In this document: in pieces, positions 1 through 7,721 of the stretch
Position numbering within the stretch: position 1 is the stretch's first letter
Layout of the letters: each line of letters begins with the position of its first letter
From: Mycobacterium sp. Root135
Lineage (GTDB): Bacteria > Actinomycetota > Actinomycetes > Mycobacteriales > Mycobacteriaceae
DNA: 64,000 nucleotides
NCBI RefSeq assembly: GCF_001426545.1
Contig: NZ_LMEZ01000009.1
Location: forward strand, 434,001 to 498,000
Direction: 5' to 3'
The notes under the pieces: generated by a model
Seen by the model: the letters and a program-made list of their open reading frames with translations, nothing else
The model's database searches: none
What the model was told of the DNA's origin: nothing
Translations under genes and position numbers: made by a program

Positions 1-1537
1 TCATGGTGCCGATGATGCCGAGGACGAACGCCAGCGGAATCGACACGATGCCGGGGTTGGCCAGCGGGAACCACGCGAAGTCCACGCTGGGGATCATGGC
101 CGTCTTGGCGCCGGACACCGCCGGGGAGAAGACGATCAACACCAGCGTCGAGATCAGCCCGCCGTACATGCTCCACAGCGCACCGCGGGTGTTGAACCGC
201 TTCCAGTACAGCGAGTAGACGATCGTCGGCAGGTTGGCCGCGGCGGCGATCGCGAAGGCGAGCGCCACCAGGAAGGCGACGTTCTGACCGTTGGCCAGAA
301 TGCCCAGCCCGATCGCGAAGATGCCGAGTACGACCGCCGTGATCCGCGAGACCTTGACCTGCTCGCTCTCGCTTACCTGACCCTTCTTGATCACGCTGGC
401 GTAGATGTCGTGGGCGAACGACGCCGACGCGGTGATCGTGAGGCCGGCGACGACGGCGAGGATCGTCGCGAAGGCGACCGCGGAGATGACGCCGAGCAGA
501 ATCACGCCGCCAAGCTCGAACGCCAGCAGTGGCGCAGCGGAGTTGACGCCGCCCGCCGCCGCCAGGATCTTGTCCGGTCCGACGAGCGCTGCGGCCCCGT
601 ATCCGAGCACCAGGGTGAAGAGGTAGAAGCCGCCGATGAGCGCGATGGCCCACACCACCGAGCGACGCGCTTCCTTGGCCGTCGGCACGGTGTAGAACCG
701 CATCAGCACGTGCGGGAGACCCGCGGTGCCGAGGACCAGCGCCAGACCGAGCGACAGAAGGTTGATCTTGGAGGTGGTCGAGGCGCCGTACTGAGCGCCG
801 GGGGCCAGCACGTCGCGCGCGGCGACGGCCTTGTCCGCCGACCCCGAGACGGCGGTCTGCGCGGCGCCGAGGATCTCGGAGAAGTTCAGGCCGAACTTGG
901 CCAGCACCATCACCGTCATCAGCCCGGCGCCCGCGATCAGCAGCACGGCCTTGATGATCTGCACCCACGTGGTGCCCTTCATGCCGCCGACCAAGACGTA
1001 GACGATCATCAGGATGCCGACGACGGCGATGACGATCGACTGTCCGCTCCTGCTCTTGACATCGAGCAGCAGTGCGACCAGCCCACCGGCGCCGGCCATC
1101 TGCGCCAACAGGTAGAACAGCGACACCGTCAGGGTCGACGTGGCCGCCGCCATCCGCACCGGGCGTTGCTTGAGCCGGAAGCTCAGCACGTCGGCCATCG
1201 TGAATCTGCCGGTGTTGCGCAGCAATTCGGCCACCAGCAGCAGTGCGACGAGCCACGCGACGAGGAAGCCGATGGAGTACAGGAAGCCGTCGTAGCCGTA
1301 GACGGCGATGGCGCCCGCAATGCCGAGGAAGCTGGCTGCCGACAGGTAGTCACCGGCGATGGCGATGCCGTTTTGCGGGCCGCTGAAACCCCGACCGCCG
1401 GTGAAGAATTCGTCGGCGGTCGCGTTCTTCTTGCTGGCGCGGATCACCACGATCATGGTGATGACCACGAACAGCGCGAAGATGCCGATGTTTGCGACCG
1501 GGTTGCCGATGGTTTCGCTCGCGGCGAGGTACGTCAT
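1..1537 (-). CDS. actP: Cation/acetate symporter, ActP-like (partial, runs off left edge)
   Basis: This is a sodium:solute symporter (SSS family) that imports acetate or other short monocarboxylates across the plasma membrane. At least 512 residues are in the window and the C-terminus is cut off. Many hydrophobic helices are visible. ActP-like signatures include the early GDYLSAASFLG motif, the central GTAGLPHVLMRFYTV motif and a helix around AFATILAVVAGLT. The ATG at 1535-1537 overlaps the TGA of the upstream DUF485 gene (ATGA), so the pair is translationally coupled. DUF485 plus ActP is a standard pair. A second symporter of the same family lies just upstream with a LytS/LytR system. The exact substrate is inferred, not shown. 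Confidence 0.93.
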   Translation of the reverse strand, partial: MTYLAASETIGNPVANIGIFALFVVITMIVVIRASKKNATADEFFTGGRGFSGPQNGIAIAGDYLSAASFLGIAGAIAVYGYDGFLYSIGFLVAWLVALLLVAELLRNTGRFTMADVLSFRLKQRPVRMAAATSTLTVSLFYLLAQMAGAGGLVALLLDVKSRSGQSIVIAVVGILMIVYVLVGGMKGTTWVQIIKAVLLIAGAGLMTVMVLAKFGLNFSEILGAAQTAVSGSADKAVAARDVLAPGAQYGASTTSKINLLSLGLALVLGTAGLPHVLMRFYTVPTAKEARRSVVWAIALIGGFYLFTLVLGYGAAALVGPDKILAAAGGVNSAAPLLAFELGGVILLGVISAVAFATILAVVAGLTITASASFAHDIYASVIKKGQVSESEQVKVSRITAVVLGIFAIGLGILANGQNVAFLVALAFAIAAAANLPTIVYSLYWKRFNTRGALWSMYGGLISTLVLIVFSPAVSGAKTAMIPSVDFAWFPLANPGIVSIPLAFVLGIIGTM

Positions 1538-1875
1538 TGCTCGGTGCCTTCCATCTCGGCGCGGATCGCCGCGGCCCGCGGGTCCAGTTCGCGGTTGGCG
1601 AAGCGGACGTAGATCCCGGTGATGAGGAACGTCGTCAGGAATTGTCCGAGGCCGATCAGCAGACCGACGTTGACGAAGCCGAAGACGCGGATCGACATGA
1701 AGTCGTGTGCGAACGCCCCAAGCAGGACGTAGGTGGCATACCAGACGAGGAAGAATGCCGTCATCGGAAAGACGAAGCGGCGCAGGCGGCTTCGTAGCTC
1801 TTGGAATTCGGGGCTGGCCTGCATGTCCACGAATTGTTGGGCCGTGTTGGCCGTCGGCCTATCGGTGGTCGCCAC
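1534..1875 (-). CDS. DUF485 family membrane protein
   Basis: A 113-residue protein with two hydrophobic segments (around residues 35-55 and 65-90) and a charged C-terminus containing RFANRELDPRAAAIRAEME. This matches the DUF485 family (YjcH-like), which is nearly always encoded directly before an ActP-type symporter. Its molecular role is not established; an accessory or assembly role for the symporter is usually assumed. Its stop overlaps the start of the downstream symporter by four bases. The 177-bp gap upstream of its start contains a 20-bp palindrome and is the probable promoter of the pair. Confidence 0.9.
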   Translation of the reverse strand: MATTDRPTANTAQQFVDMQASPEFQELRSRLRRFVFPMTAFFLVWYATYVLLGAFAHDFMSIRVFGFVNVGLLIGLGQFLTTFLITGIYVRFANRELDPRAAAIRAEMEGTEQ

Positions 1876-1910
1876 CGCGGTGCTCCTGACGCTGGAAGTG
1901 AGATCTCGAG

Positions 1911-1930
1911 GTGAGCCTATTGAGACTCAC
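1911..1930. promoter_or_regulatory. 20-bp palindrome upstream of the DUF485-actP pair
   Basis: GTGAGCCT-ATTG-AGACTCAC: 8-bp arms with one mismatch, 36-55 bp upstream of the DUF485 start. The outer GTGAG/CTCAC halves recall, but do not match, a CRP site (TGTGA-N6-TCACA). It could be an operator for the nearby LytTR regulator or a CRP-family protein. Only the symmetry and position are seen; the regulator is a guess. Confidence 0.35.
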
Positions 1931-2052
1931 GTCACATACTCAGCAGATTCGCAGGATGGGACGCCGAAGCCGGGACGGCGTGCGGTGAGCGGTCGGACAA
2001 CGACGACGAACGGTTCGGAGGGCAGAGCGAAGCGACGGGAAGTGCTCAACCC

Positions 2053-3789
2053 TCACTCGCGGGGGAGCCGCTCCACACCCATGCCGAGCCGCTCCGGGAC
2101 GTGCATGCGAGCGAAGATCCTGGCCACGTCGGGTGGTCGCGACGCCGAGGTCAGCAGGCTCACCACCACCATCGTCAGGAACGCCAGCGGAACGGTGACC
2201 GCGGCGGGATAGCCGACGACGACGGCGGGCCAGCCGCCGAGCCGCCGGTCGTCGATACCGCCGACGACGGCCAGCGTCGTAGCCACCCCCGAGGCGAGGC
2301 CGCCGACGACAAGACCGCAAGCGGCACCGACGCTGGTCAACCCGCGCCACCAAATGCCAAGCACCAGTAGGGGACACAGCGTGGACGCGGCCACCGCGAA
2401 GACGAGGCCGACGCTGCGCGACAGTTCCAGCGACGACGCCAGCAGCGCCAGCGGGATGGGCACCATGCCGCCGACGACCGCGGCGACCCGGAAGTCGCGC
2501 ACCCGGCCGCGCAGCACGTCGGTCGACAGCGCGCCCGCGATGCTGACGAGCAGGCCGGACGAGGTGGCGAGGAAGGCGGCTATTGCGCCGGCGGCGACCA
2601 GGGCGGCAAGAACCGCACCCGCCCCACCGCCGATCGCCGCGCTGGGGAGCAGCAGCACGGCCGCGTCCGCGGTGCCCGTGATCAGCAGCTGCGGCACGAA
2701 CTGCCTCGCGAACACCCCCAGCAGAGTCGGAAAGAGATAGAACAGCGAGAGCAGGGCGATCACCGCCAGCGCCGTTCGTCTGGCCGCCGTGCCGTCGGGG
2801 TTGGTGTAGAAGCGCACCAGCACGTGGGGCAGTCCCATCGTGCCGAGGAAGGTGGCGATGATGATCGAAATGACTTGATAGAGAGGGTGGCCGCCGCCAA
2901 GCCCGCGGCCGGAGGCGAGCCAGTCGTCGCCCGAGCTGGGTGCGCCGGCGACCACCGGTGTCGCCGATCCCGCGGCCAGCGTCAGCGTGCTCCCGTGGGC
3001 CAACGTGTATTGGCCGGGTGCGGGGAACGCCGCGCCGTCCATGCGGGTGCCGTCCACGTCGCCGGTCACCGTGATGCCCCTCGGTTCGGCAACCTGGACG
3101 ACGACGTCGGTTTCGACGGTGACCGTCGTCTGGTGCTGGATGACGGGCGGCAGCGGGCCGTCCAACGTCGTGGTGTCGCTCAGGAAGAGGGCCAGCAGCG
3201 CCAACGCGGGAACGGCGATCGCCGTGAGCTTCAACCAGTACTGGAACGCCTGCACGAACGTGATGGAACGCATGCCGCCGCCGACGACGTTGACGACGAC
3301 GATGGCGCCCACGGCCACCGGCCCCACCCACACCGGAAGGCCGAGAAGGGTTTTGAGTGCCAGTCCGGCGCCCTGGTACTGGGGGACGAGGTAGAAGGTG
3401 CAGATGACGACGACGACGAGCATCGCCACCTTGCGCAGCCGCGCCGACCCCAGTCGGAACTCGGCGAAGTCTGGCACGGTGTACGCGCCCGAGCGGCGCA
3501 GTGGAGCGGCGACGAAGAGCAGGAGACCGAGGTAGCCGGCGGTGAAGCCGACGGGATACCACAGCGCGTCGGCACCGTACTTGGCTATCAGTCCCGCGAC
3601 ACCGAGAAACGAGGCAGCCGAGAGGTATTCACCGGAGATGGCGGCGGCGTTCCACTGCGGGCCGATGCTGCGCGAGGCCACCAAGAAGTCCGACGTGGTG
3701 CGGGACAGTCGGATTCCGTAGAAGCCGATGCCGACGGTGGCAAGCGCCGCGGCGAGCAGGGCCGCTGCGGTGAGCGGTGCGCCCGTCAC
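2053..3789 (-). CDS. Second ActP-like sodium:solute symporter with an extra loop domain
   Basis: A 578-residue SSS-family symporter that shares the ActP signatures GEYLSAASFLGVAGLI and GTMGLPHVLVRFYTN with the neighbour at 1-1537. Between the helix ending near residue 205 and the GTMGLPHV helix there is a long polar, Thr/Val-rich, probably beta-rich insert of about 85-90 residues, which is unusual. The GTG start at 3787-3789 overlaps the stop of the upstream small membrane gene (GTGA). It ends a four-gene run headed by the LytS/LytR pair, so this symporter is probably the direct output or partner of that sensor. The substrate is likely acetate or another carboxylate, by family only. Confidence 0.9.
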   Translation of the reverse strand: MTGAPLTAAALLAAALATVGIGFYGIRLSRTTSDFLVASRSIGPQWNAAAISGEYLSAASFLGVAGLIAKYGADALWYPVGFTAGYLGLLLFVAAPLRRSGAYTVPDFAEFRLGSARLRKVAMLVVVVICTFYLVPQYQGAGLALKTLLGLPVWVGPVAVGAIVVVNVVGGGMRSITFVQAFQYWLKLTAIAVPALALLALFLSDTTTLDGPLPPVIQHQTTVTVETDVVVQVAEPRGITVTGDVDGTRMDGAAFPAPGQYTLAHGSTLTLAAGSATPVVAGAPSSGDDWLASGRGLGGGHPLYQVISIIIATFLGTMGLPHVLVRFYTNPDGTAARRTALAVIALLSLFYLFPTLLGVFARQFVPQLLITGTADAAVLLLPSAAIGGGAGAVLAALVAAGAIAAFLATSSGLLVSIAGALSTDVLRGRVRDFRVAAVVGGMVPIPLALLASSLELSRSVGLVFAVAASTLCPLLVLGIWWRGLTSVGAACGLVVGGLASGVATTLAVVGGIDDRRLGGWPAVVVGYPAAVTVPLAFLTMVVVSLLTSASRPPDVARIFARMHVPERLGMGVERLPRE

Positions 3790-4157
3790 GGTTCGCCGTC
3801 GACCACGCGGACGAAGTCCCGCTCACCCTGTTCGGCCAGTCGAACGTAGAGCCGGCCAACGCCGTACAGCACCGGATAGACGAGGACGGCGAGAATCAGC
3901 CAGTTCAGCCGGATGCCGGCGATCTGAACGTCGTCAATCTGGGGAAAGAGGCCAAGCAGCAAGGGGATCAACGCGACCGCACACACGGCGACGGCGGCAA
4001 GGCGCAGCGCCAGCCCGAGTTGGGCCCGCACCAGACCGCGGACCAACGCGTCACCGACCCGGGTTTGTTCCTGCACTTCGACCCGCGTGCGGATGACCCT
4101 GGCGCCGCGCCGGTTGGCCAGGATCACGCGTTCGCGTTGGGGGCGTGGGTTAGTCAT
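3786..4157 (-). CDS. Small membrane protein (DUF485-like symporter partner)
   Basis: A 123-residue protein with a charged N-terminus (about 45 residues, Arg-rich) followed by two hydrophobic helices (about 50-72 and 85-103). It occupies the slot where a DUF485 protein usually sits before an ActP-like symporter and is plausibly a divergent member, though sequence similarity is weak. The ATG at 4155-4157 was chosen because it overlaps the end of the LytTR gene by 8 bp and gives a sensible N-terminus. A longer in-frame start at 4235 would run back into the regulator. The stop overlaps the symporter start (GTGA). Function is not known. Confidence 0.75.
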   Translation of the reverse strand: MTNPRPQRERVILANRRGARVIRTRVEVQEQTRVGDALVRGLVRAQLGLALRLAAVAVCAVALIPLLLGLFPQIDDVQIAGIRLNWLILAVLVYPVLYGVGRLYVRLAEQGERDFVRVVDGEP

Positions 4158-4953
4158 CGTCGACCAGTTCCCCGGTCGAGCTCGCGGGCCGCAGGTTGCG
4201 CATCGGTTCGCGGATGACGCGGTCGCGGAGTTCACGGGCCTGACGGCGACTGACGGGCAGTTCCACCGCGGGCGACGCGCCGTTCGCGCGCAGGCGGACG
4301 AGCACCGCCCCGTCGCTGGTCCGCAGTCCGGTCACCATCCGAAGCGCCACCAGATAGGAGCGGTGGATCCGCTGGAAACCGCGTTCCCGCCAACGGGTTT
4401 CGAGGGTGCTCAACGGAATGCGCACCAGGTGTGCGCCCGACTCGGAGTGCAGGCGCGCGTAGTCGCCCTCGGCTTCGACCCAGCTGATGGTGTCGCGAGG
4501 CACCAGGTGGGTGATGCCCCCGAGCTCGGCGGGGATGACGTCGTCGCGTTCGTCGTCGTCTTCGTCGGGAGCGTGGCTCGGCTCGGACGCGACGGCAAGC
4601 ACTCTGCGGACGGCTTCGTCGAGCCGACTCTGCCGGATGGGCTTGAGCAGGTAGTCGACCGCCCCGACGTCGAACGCCTCGACGGCCTTGTCGTCATGCG
4701 CGGTCACGAACACCACGGCGGGACGGTAGGAGTAGTTGGCGAGGACCCCGGCCAATTCCAGGCCGCTGAGGCCGGGCATGTTGACGTCGAGGAACACCGC
4801 GTCGATGGAACGCCGGTTCAGTTCGCGCAGCGCCGAAGTCGCGTCACCGGCCCGAAGCACCTCGGAGATGTCGGGATGCGCGTTGAGCAGGTAGGCCAGC
4901 TCGTCGAGCGCGGGCGCCTCGTCGTCGACCGCGAGCACCACGAGCGGCTTCAC
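4150..4953 (-). CDS. LytTR-family response regulator
   Basis: A 267-residue two-component response regulator. An N-terminal receiver domain (about 1-120) has the acidic pair D10/D11, phospho-acceptor D56 in FLDVNMPG and the lysine in LLKPI. An acidic linker (DEDDDERDD) leads to a C-terminal LytTR DNA-binding domain (about 150-250) with WVEAEGDYARLH and FQRIHRSYLV. The GTG at 4951-4953 was chosen because it overlaps the kinase stop as GTGA and gives the canonical receiver start; longer forms only add Arg-rich antisense-like sequence. It is co-transcribed with the kinase and symporter genes. LytTR regulators paired with LytS-type kinases often sense carboxylates or pyruvate; that is inference here. 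Confidence 0.93.
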   Translation of the reverse strand: MKPLVVLAVDDEAPALDELAYLLNAHPDISEVLRAGDATSALRELNRRSIDAVFLDVNMPGLSGLELAGVLANYSYRPAVVFVTAHDDKAVEAFDVGAVDYLLKPIRQSRLDEAVRRVLAVASEPSHAPDEDDDERDDVIPAELGGITHLVPRDTISWVEAEGDYARLHSESGAHLVRIPLSTLETRWRERGFQRIHRSYLVALRMVTGLRTSDGAVLVRLRANGASPAVELPVSRRQARELRDRVIREPMRNLRPASSTGELVDDD

Positions 4954-6149
4954 CTGAACGCACCTCCGCCGGCCCGGACTCCCGACCGGAATTTCGGGAC
5001 CCGCATGAGGACCTTGGTTCCCGCGCCCACGGCCGTCTCGACCACCAGACCGTAGTCGTTTCCGAATGCCGCGCGCAGGCGATGGTCGACATTGGTCAAC
5101 CCGACGTGCGCGGAATGCCCGCTCGCGTCGGGCGCCCCGTCGGCCAGTGCGTCGGCGGGGCCGGACCGCAACGCCTCGGGGTCCATGCCGACGCCGTCGT
5201 CCTCGACGGTGATGACGCAATCGGTCCCGTCGTCACGCGCGAGAATTTCGACGGTTCCGCCGCCGCGGTCGGCCAGCCCGTGCCGGACGGCGTTCTCCAC
5301 CAACGGTTGCAGTGCCAGGAACGGGACGACGACCGCGAGCATCTCGGGGGCGACCTGCAGCCTGACGGTGAGTGATTCGCCGAAGCGGGCCCGTTCCAGC
5401 GTCAGGTAGCGGTCGATGTTGCGCAGTTCGTCGGCCAGCGTGGTGAATTGGCCCGCCGCGCGGAACGAGTACCTGGTGAAGTCGGCGAATTCGAGGATCA
5501 GCTCCCTGGCGCGGTCGGGGTCGGTCCGGACGAACGACGCGATGGTGTTCAGGGCGTTGTAGATGAAGTGCGGGCTGATCTGGGCGCGCAGCGCCAACAC
5601 CTCGGCGCGGTCGAGGCGGGCGCGGGAGGCGTCGAGGTCGGCGAGTTCGAGCTGACTGGCGGCATAGCCGGCCACCTCGCCGATGGCGCCGACCATGCCG
5701 GGGCCTGGCTGACGCGACGTCACCGCGACCAAGACGCCGAGCGCGTCGCCGTCGTCGGTCAGCAGTGGTTGCGCGACCATCGCGCCCGCGCGGTGGCTCG
5801 ACATGATGCGTCGCGGCCCGGCGAGGGCTTCCTTGGCTGCGGTCCCGGCCGCGGCGAGCGCGTCGGCCGTGTCGGACGGATCGTGGGCCAGGTGTTCACC
5901 GGACGCGTCGTAGACGACGACCGCGTCGGCACCGGTGAGCTGCCGGAGGAACGGCGCGGCGCGACCGGCGGAATCCTCGTCGAGCCCGTGCCGCAGTGCG
6001 TGCGCCGCCAGCGATGCGGTGTGCAGCGCGGCGTGCACGGCACGCTCGGTGGGGGTCGCCACGACGCGGCGGGTGCGCACCGCGATGACGGCGGCGGCGA
6101 CGGCCAGGAACAGCGCTGACGCCAAGGCGATCGCGATCTCGGCAGGCAT
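4950..6149 (-). CDS. LytS-type sensor histidine kinase
   Basis: A 399-residue sensor kinase. One N-terminal membrane helix (about residues 4-25) is followed by a GAF-like sensory region (about 60-180). The His_kinase domain has the phospho-acceptor motif ISPHFIYNALN, and the HATPase_c domain has LVENAVRHGL (N box), EDDGVGMD (G1) and GLTNVDHRL. The start is ATG 6147-6149, just before the hydrophobic helix; an in-frame upstream start (6206) would overlap the head of the neighbouring fragment. It overlaps the response regulator by GTGA and heads the minus-strand symporter cluster. Only one membrane helix is seen, so it is not a multi-pass 5TM LytS. Confidence 0.92.
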   Translation of the reverse strand: MPAEIAIALASALFLAVAAAVIAVRTRRVVATPTERAVHAALHTASLAAHALRHGLDEDSAGRAAPFLRQLTGADAVVVYDASGEHLAHDPSDTADALAAAGTAAKEALAGPRRIMSSHRAGAMVAQPLLTDDGDALGVLVAVTSRQPGPGMVGAIGEVAGYAASQLELADLDASRARLDRAEVLALRAQISPHFIYNALNTIASFVRTDPDRARELILEFADFTRYSFRAAGQFTTLADELRNIDRYLTLERARFGESLTVRLQVAPEMLAVVVPFLALQPLVENAVRHGLADRGGGTVEILARDDGTDCVITVEDDGVGMDPEALRSGPADALADGAPDASGHSAHVGLTNVDHRLRAAFGNDYGLVVETAVGAGTKVLMRVPKFRSGVRAGGGAFR

Positions 6150-6193
6150 GTCACCTCGCACGGTCGGCCGGTCTGCGGGAGTGAACGTCACCT

Positions 6194-6199
6194 TAGACT
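6194..6199 (+). promoter_or_regulatory. -10 hexamer TAGACT of the truncated copy
   Basis: TAGACT ends 6 nt before the ATG at 6206, the same hexamer and spacing as at the intact HhH-GPD gene (6899-6904, GTG at 6911). The duplicated segment therefore kept its leaderless promoter. Confidence 0.5.
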
Positions 6200-6205
6200 G
6201 GCGCA

Positions 6206-6316
6206 ATGGCGAAACTGCACCTAGTGCAAGATCCCGTCGCCGACGACCTTCTGGAATCCAATCCCTTTGCGCTGCTGGTCGGGATGACGCTGGATCAGCA
6301 ACTCACCACGCGATGA
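6206..6316 (+). pseudogene. Truncated N-terminal copy of the HhH-GPD protein gene
   Basis: A 36-codon reading frame whose first 32 codons match the start of the intact gene at 6911. It shares LVQDP, ESNPFALLVGM and LDQQ, with substitutions scattered through the stretch. Similarity ends abruptly after LDQQ and a stop follows four codons later. The similarity also covers the TAGACT -10 hexamer upstream. It is therefore the 5' remnant of an old duplication, or of a second paralogue lost by deletion. A short peptide may still be made, but nothing suggests function. Confidence 0.8.
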
Positions 6317-6420
6317 TGACTGGACCCGGTAGCCGCTTATCGTCCGGGTAAAGCATCAACGTTGCTGTCGCTGAGTGGATCCGGGGGCACGACGAGTGCC
6401 GTGATGCGCGTTGTTCTTCC

Positions 6421-6717
6421 TCACTGAACTGGGCAGGCGTACTTTCTGGCCACGTCCATCACGCGCTCCTGAGCCCCGGGGCCGATCACCCCTTGAGCAG
6501 CCAGTTCCAAACCGATGTATCCCGGAATGCCGCCTACGCATGCTTGGTGGGATACGCGCCACGCAGTATCTGGGTTCAGGTTGTAGCCATTGCGTTGCAA
6601 TCCCTGGAGGTATTCGTCGAACGCCGGCGTGCCCTGGTCCGGTACTGCGTTCGCTGCGGGGGCGAAGGCAAGGGTGGTGGCCACCGCTGCGATGAGTGTT
6701 GCAAGCGCACGATTCAT
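6421..6717 (-). CDS. Small secreted DUF732-type protein
   Basis: A 98-residue exported protein. A signal peptide covers residues 1-24 (MNRALATLIAAVATTLAFAP, cleavage after ANA). The mature part has FDEYLQGLQRNGYN, two cysteines (about 60 and 95) likely to form a disulfide, and a C-terminal VMDVARKYACP. This is the layout of mycobacterial DUF732 proteins, small helical secreted proteins of unknown role. The start was taken at the methionine before the signal peptide, preceded by a GGGG-containing Shine-Dalgarno-like stretch. The longer in-frame ORF (to 6795) would bury the signal peptide. Confidence 0.8.
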   Translation of the reverse strand: MNRALATLIAAVATTLAFAPAANAVPDQGTPAFDEYLQGLQRNGYNLNPDTAWRVSHQACVGGIPGYIGLELAAQGVIGPGAQERVMDVARKYACPVQ

Positions 6718-6898
6718 TCTGATTCCCCTCGGATGTAAGCCCCGCTTCGTTGTGTTTACGTTCGCACACTCCACCGACACAGACCGCTCAATCACCTCTT
6801 TGCGTCCGCTTCGTGTGGGCGTTCAAGCGCGATTCCGTCGAACCGAGCGTGCCCGAGAATTGCGGTGCCGTGCATTCACTGACTCCCGCGACACGCCT

Positions 6899-6911
6899 TA
6901 GACTCGCCACG
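6899..6911 (+). promoter_or_regulatory. Leaderless promoter of the HhH-GPD gene
   Basis: The -10 hexamer TAGACT (6899-6904) is followed by 6 nt and the GTG start at 6911, so the transcript probably begins at the start codon. The same arrangement precedes the truncated copy at 6206. No strong -35 is apparent. Confidence 0.55.
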
Positions 6912-7495
6912 TGCCCACCCTGCAGCTAGTGCAAGATCCCGAGGCCGACGCGTTGCTGGAGTCGAATCCCTTTGCGCTGCTGGTCGGGATGATGCTGGAT
7001 CAGCAAATCCCGATGGAGGTCGCGTTCGCGGGCCCGCAGAAGCTGGCCGAGCGGATGGGTGGCGTGGACGCCCGCGAGATCGCGGACTACGACCCGGATG
7101 CCTTCGTCAAGCTGTTCTCGGAAAAGCCTGCGGTGCACAGGTTTCCGGGTTCGATGGCCAAGCGGCTGCAGACGTTGGCGCAGACGATAGTCGACGAGTA
7201 CGACGGTGACGTCGTGGCGCTGTGGACGGCGGGTGACCCCGACGGCCCCGAGGTGTTGCGCCGGCTGAAGGCGTTACCCGGCTTCGGCGAGCAGAAGGCC
7301 AAGATCTTCCTGGCGCTGCTCGGCAAGCAGTACGGCGTCACCCCTGAGGGTTGGCGCGCGGCGGCCGGCGACTACGGCACGGAGGGGTCGCACATGTCGG
7401 TGGCCGACGTCGTCGACCAGGGTTCGTTGGAGAAGGTGCGCTCGTACAAGAAGGCGGCCAAGGCGGCGGCGAAGGCCGGGGCTGTGGGATCGTGA
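6911..7495 (+). CDS. HhH-GPD-type base excision repair protein (Rv1156-like)
   Basis: A 194-residue protein of the helix-hairpin-helix GPD class. The N-terminal FALLVGMMLDQQIPMEVAFAG resembles the start of endonuclease III/AlkA-type folds, and LKALPGFGEQKAKIFLALLG is the hairpin-Gly/Pro region that grips DNA. A Lys/Ala-rich tail (about 175-192) follows. By family it would be a DNA glycosylase-like repair protein, but no Fe-S cluster cysteines are present and the substrate is unknown. The GTG start is set by the -10 hexamer 6 nt upstream. It matches the position of Rv1156 next to the two Ala/Pro-rich genes. A tiny gene follows 3 bp after its stop. Confidence 0.85.
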   Translation: MPTLQLVQDPEADALLESNPFALLVGMMLDQQIPMEVAFAGPQKLAERMGGVDAREIADYDPDAFVKLFSEKPAVHRFPGSMAKRLQTLAQTIVDEYDGDVVALWTAGDPDGPEVLRRLKALPGFGEQKAKIFLALLGKQYGVTPEGWRAAAGDYGTEGSHMSVADVVDQGSLEKVRSYKKAAKAAAKAGAVGS

Positions 7496-7498
7496 GGC

Positions 7499-7648
7499 AT
7501 GGCGAAAACACACTTGAGCTGTCCCTGCGGCGAAGCCATTGTCGGCACTGACGAGGACGACCTCGTCGAGAAGGCTCAGTCGCATCTCTCCGAGGCGCAC
7601 CCGGGCCGGGAGTACGACCGCGAGATGATCCTCTTCATGGCCTACTGA
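7499..7648 (+). CDS. Small DUF1059-like protein
   Basis: A 49-residue protein starting MAKTHLSCPCGEAIVGTDED, with a CPC motif near the N-terminus, a helical middle (LVEKAQSHLSEAHPG) and the end EMILFMAY. This resembles small DUF1059-type proteins, which often carry CxCG and an H-x-H helix and may bind a metal. It lies 3 bp after the HhH-GPD gene and is presumably co-transcribed with it. A 20-bp perfect hairpin follows its stop. Function is unknown. Confidence 0.75.
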   Translation: MAKTHLSCPCGEAIVGTDEDDLVEKAQSHLSEAHPGREYDREMILFMAY

Positions 7649-7661
7649 CTCACCCATCAAA

Positions 7662-7710
7662 ACAGCACTGGCTGTCGTCGACGCCGAGGCTCGACGACAG
7701 CCAGTGCTGT
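7662..7710. terminator. Perfect 20-bp hairpin between convergent genes
   Basis: Arms 7662-7681 and 7691-7710 are exact reverse complements (20 bp) around a 9-nt loop. It sits between the convergent ends of the DUF1059-like gene (7648) and the Ala/Pro-rich gene (7722), so it can terminate both directions. There is no long U-tract, as is usual for mycobacterial terminators. Confidence 0.8.
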
Positions 7711-7721
7711 CTAGGGGGAGA

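Noticed and set aside
410..1612. 400-residue plus-strand ORF
   Set aside because: Arg/Gly/His-rich antisense shadow of the actP gene, an effect of high GC; the minus-strand frame has clear transporter motifs.
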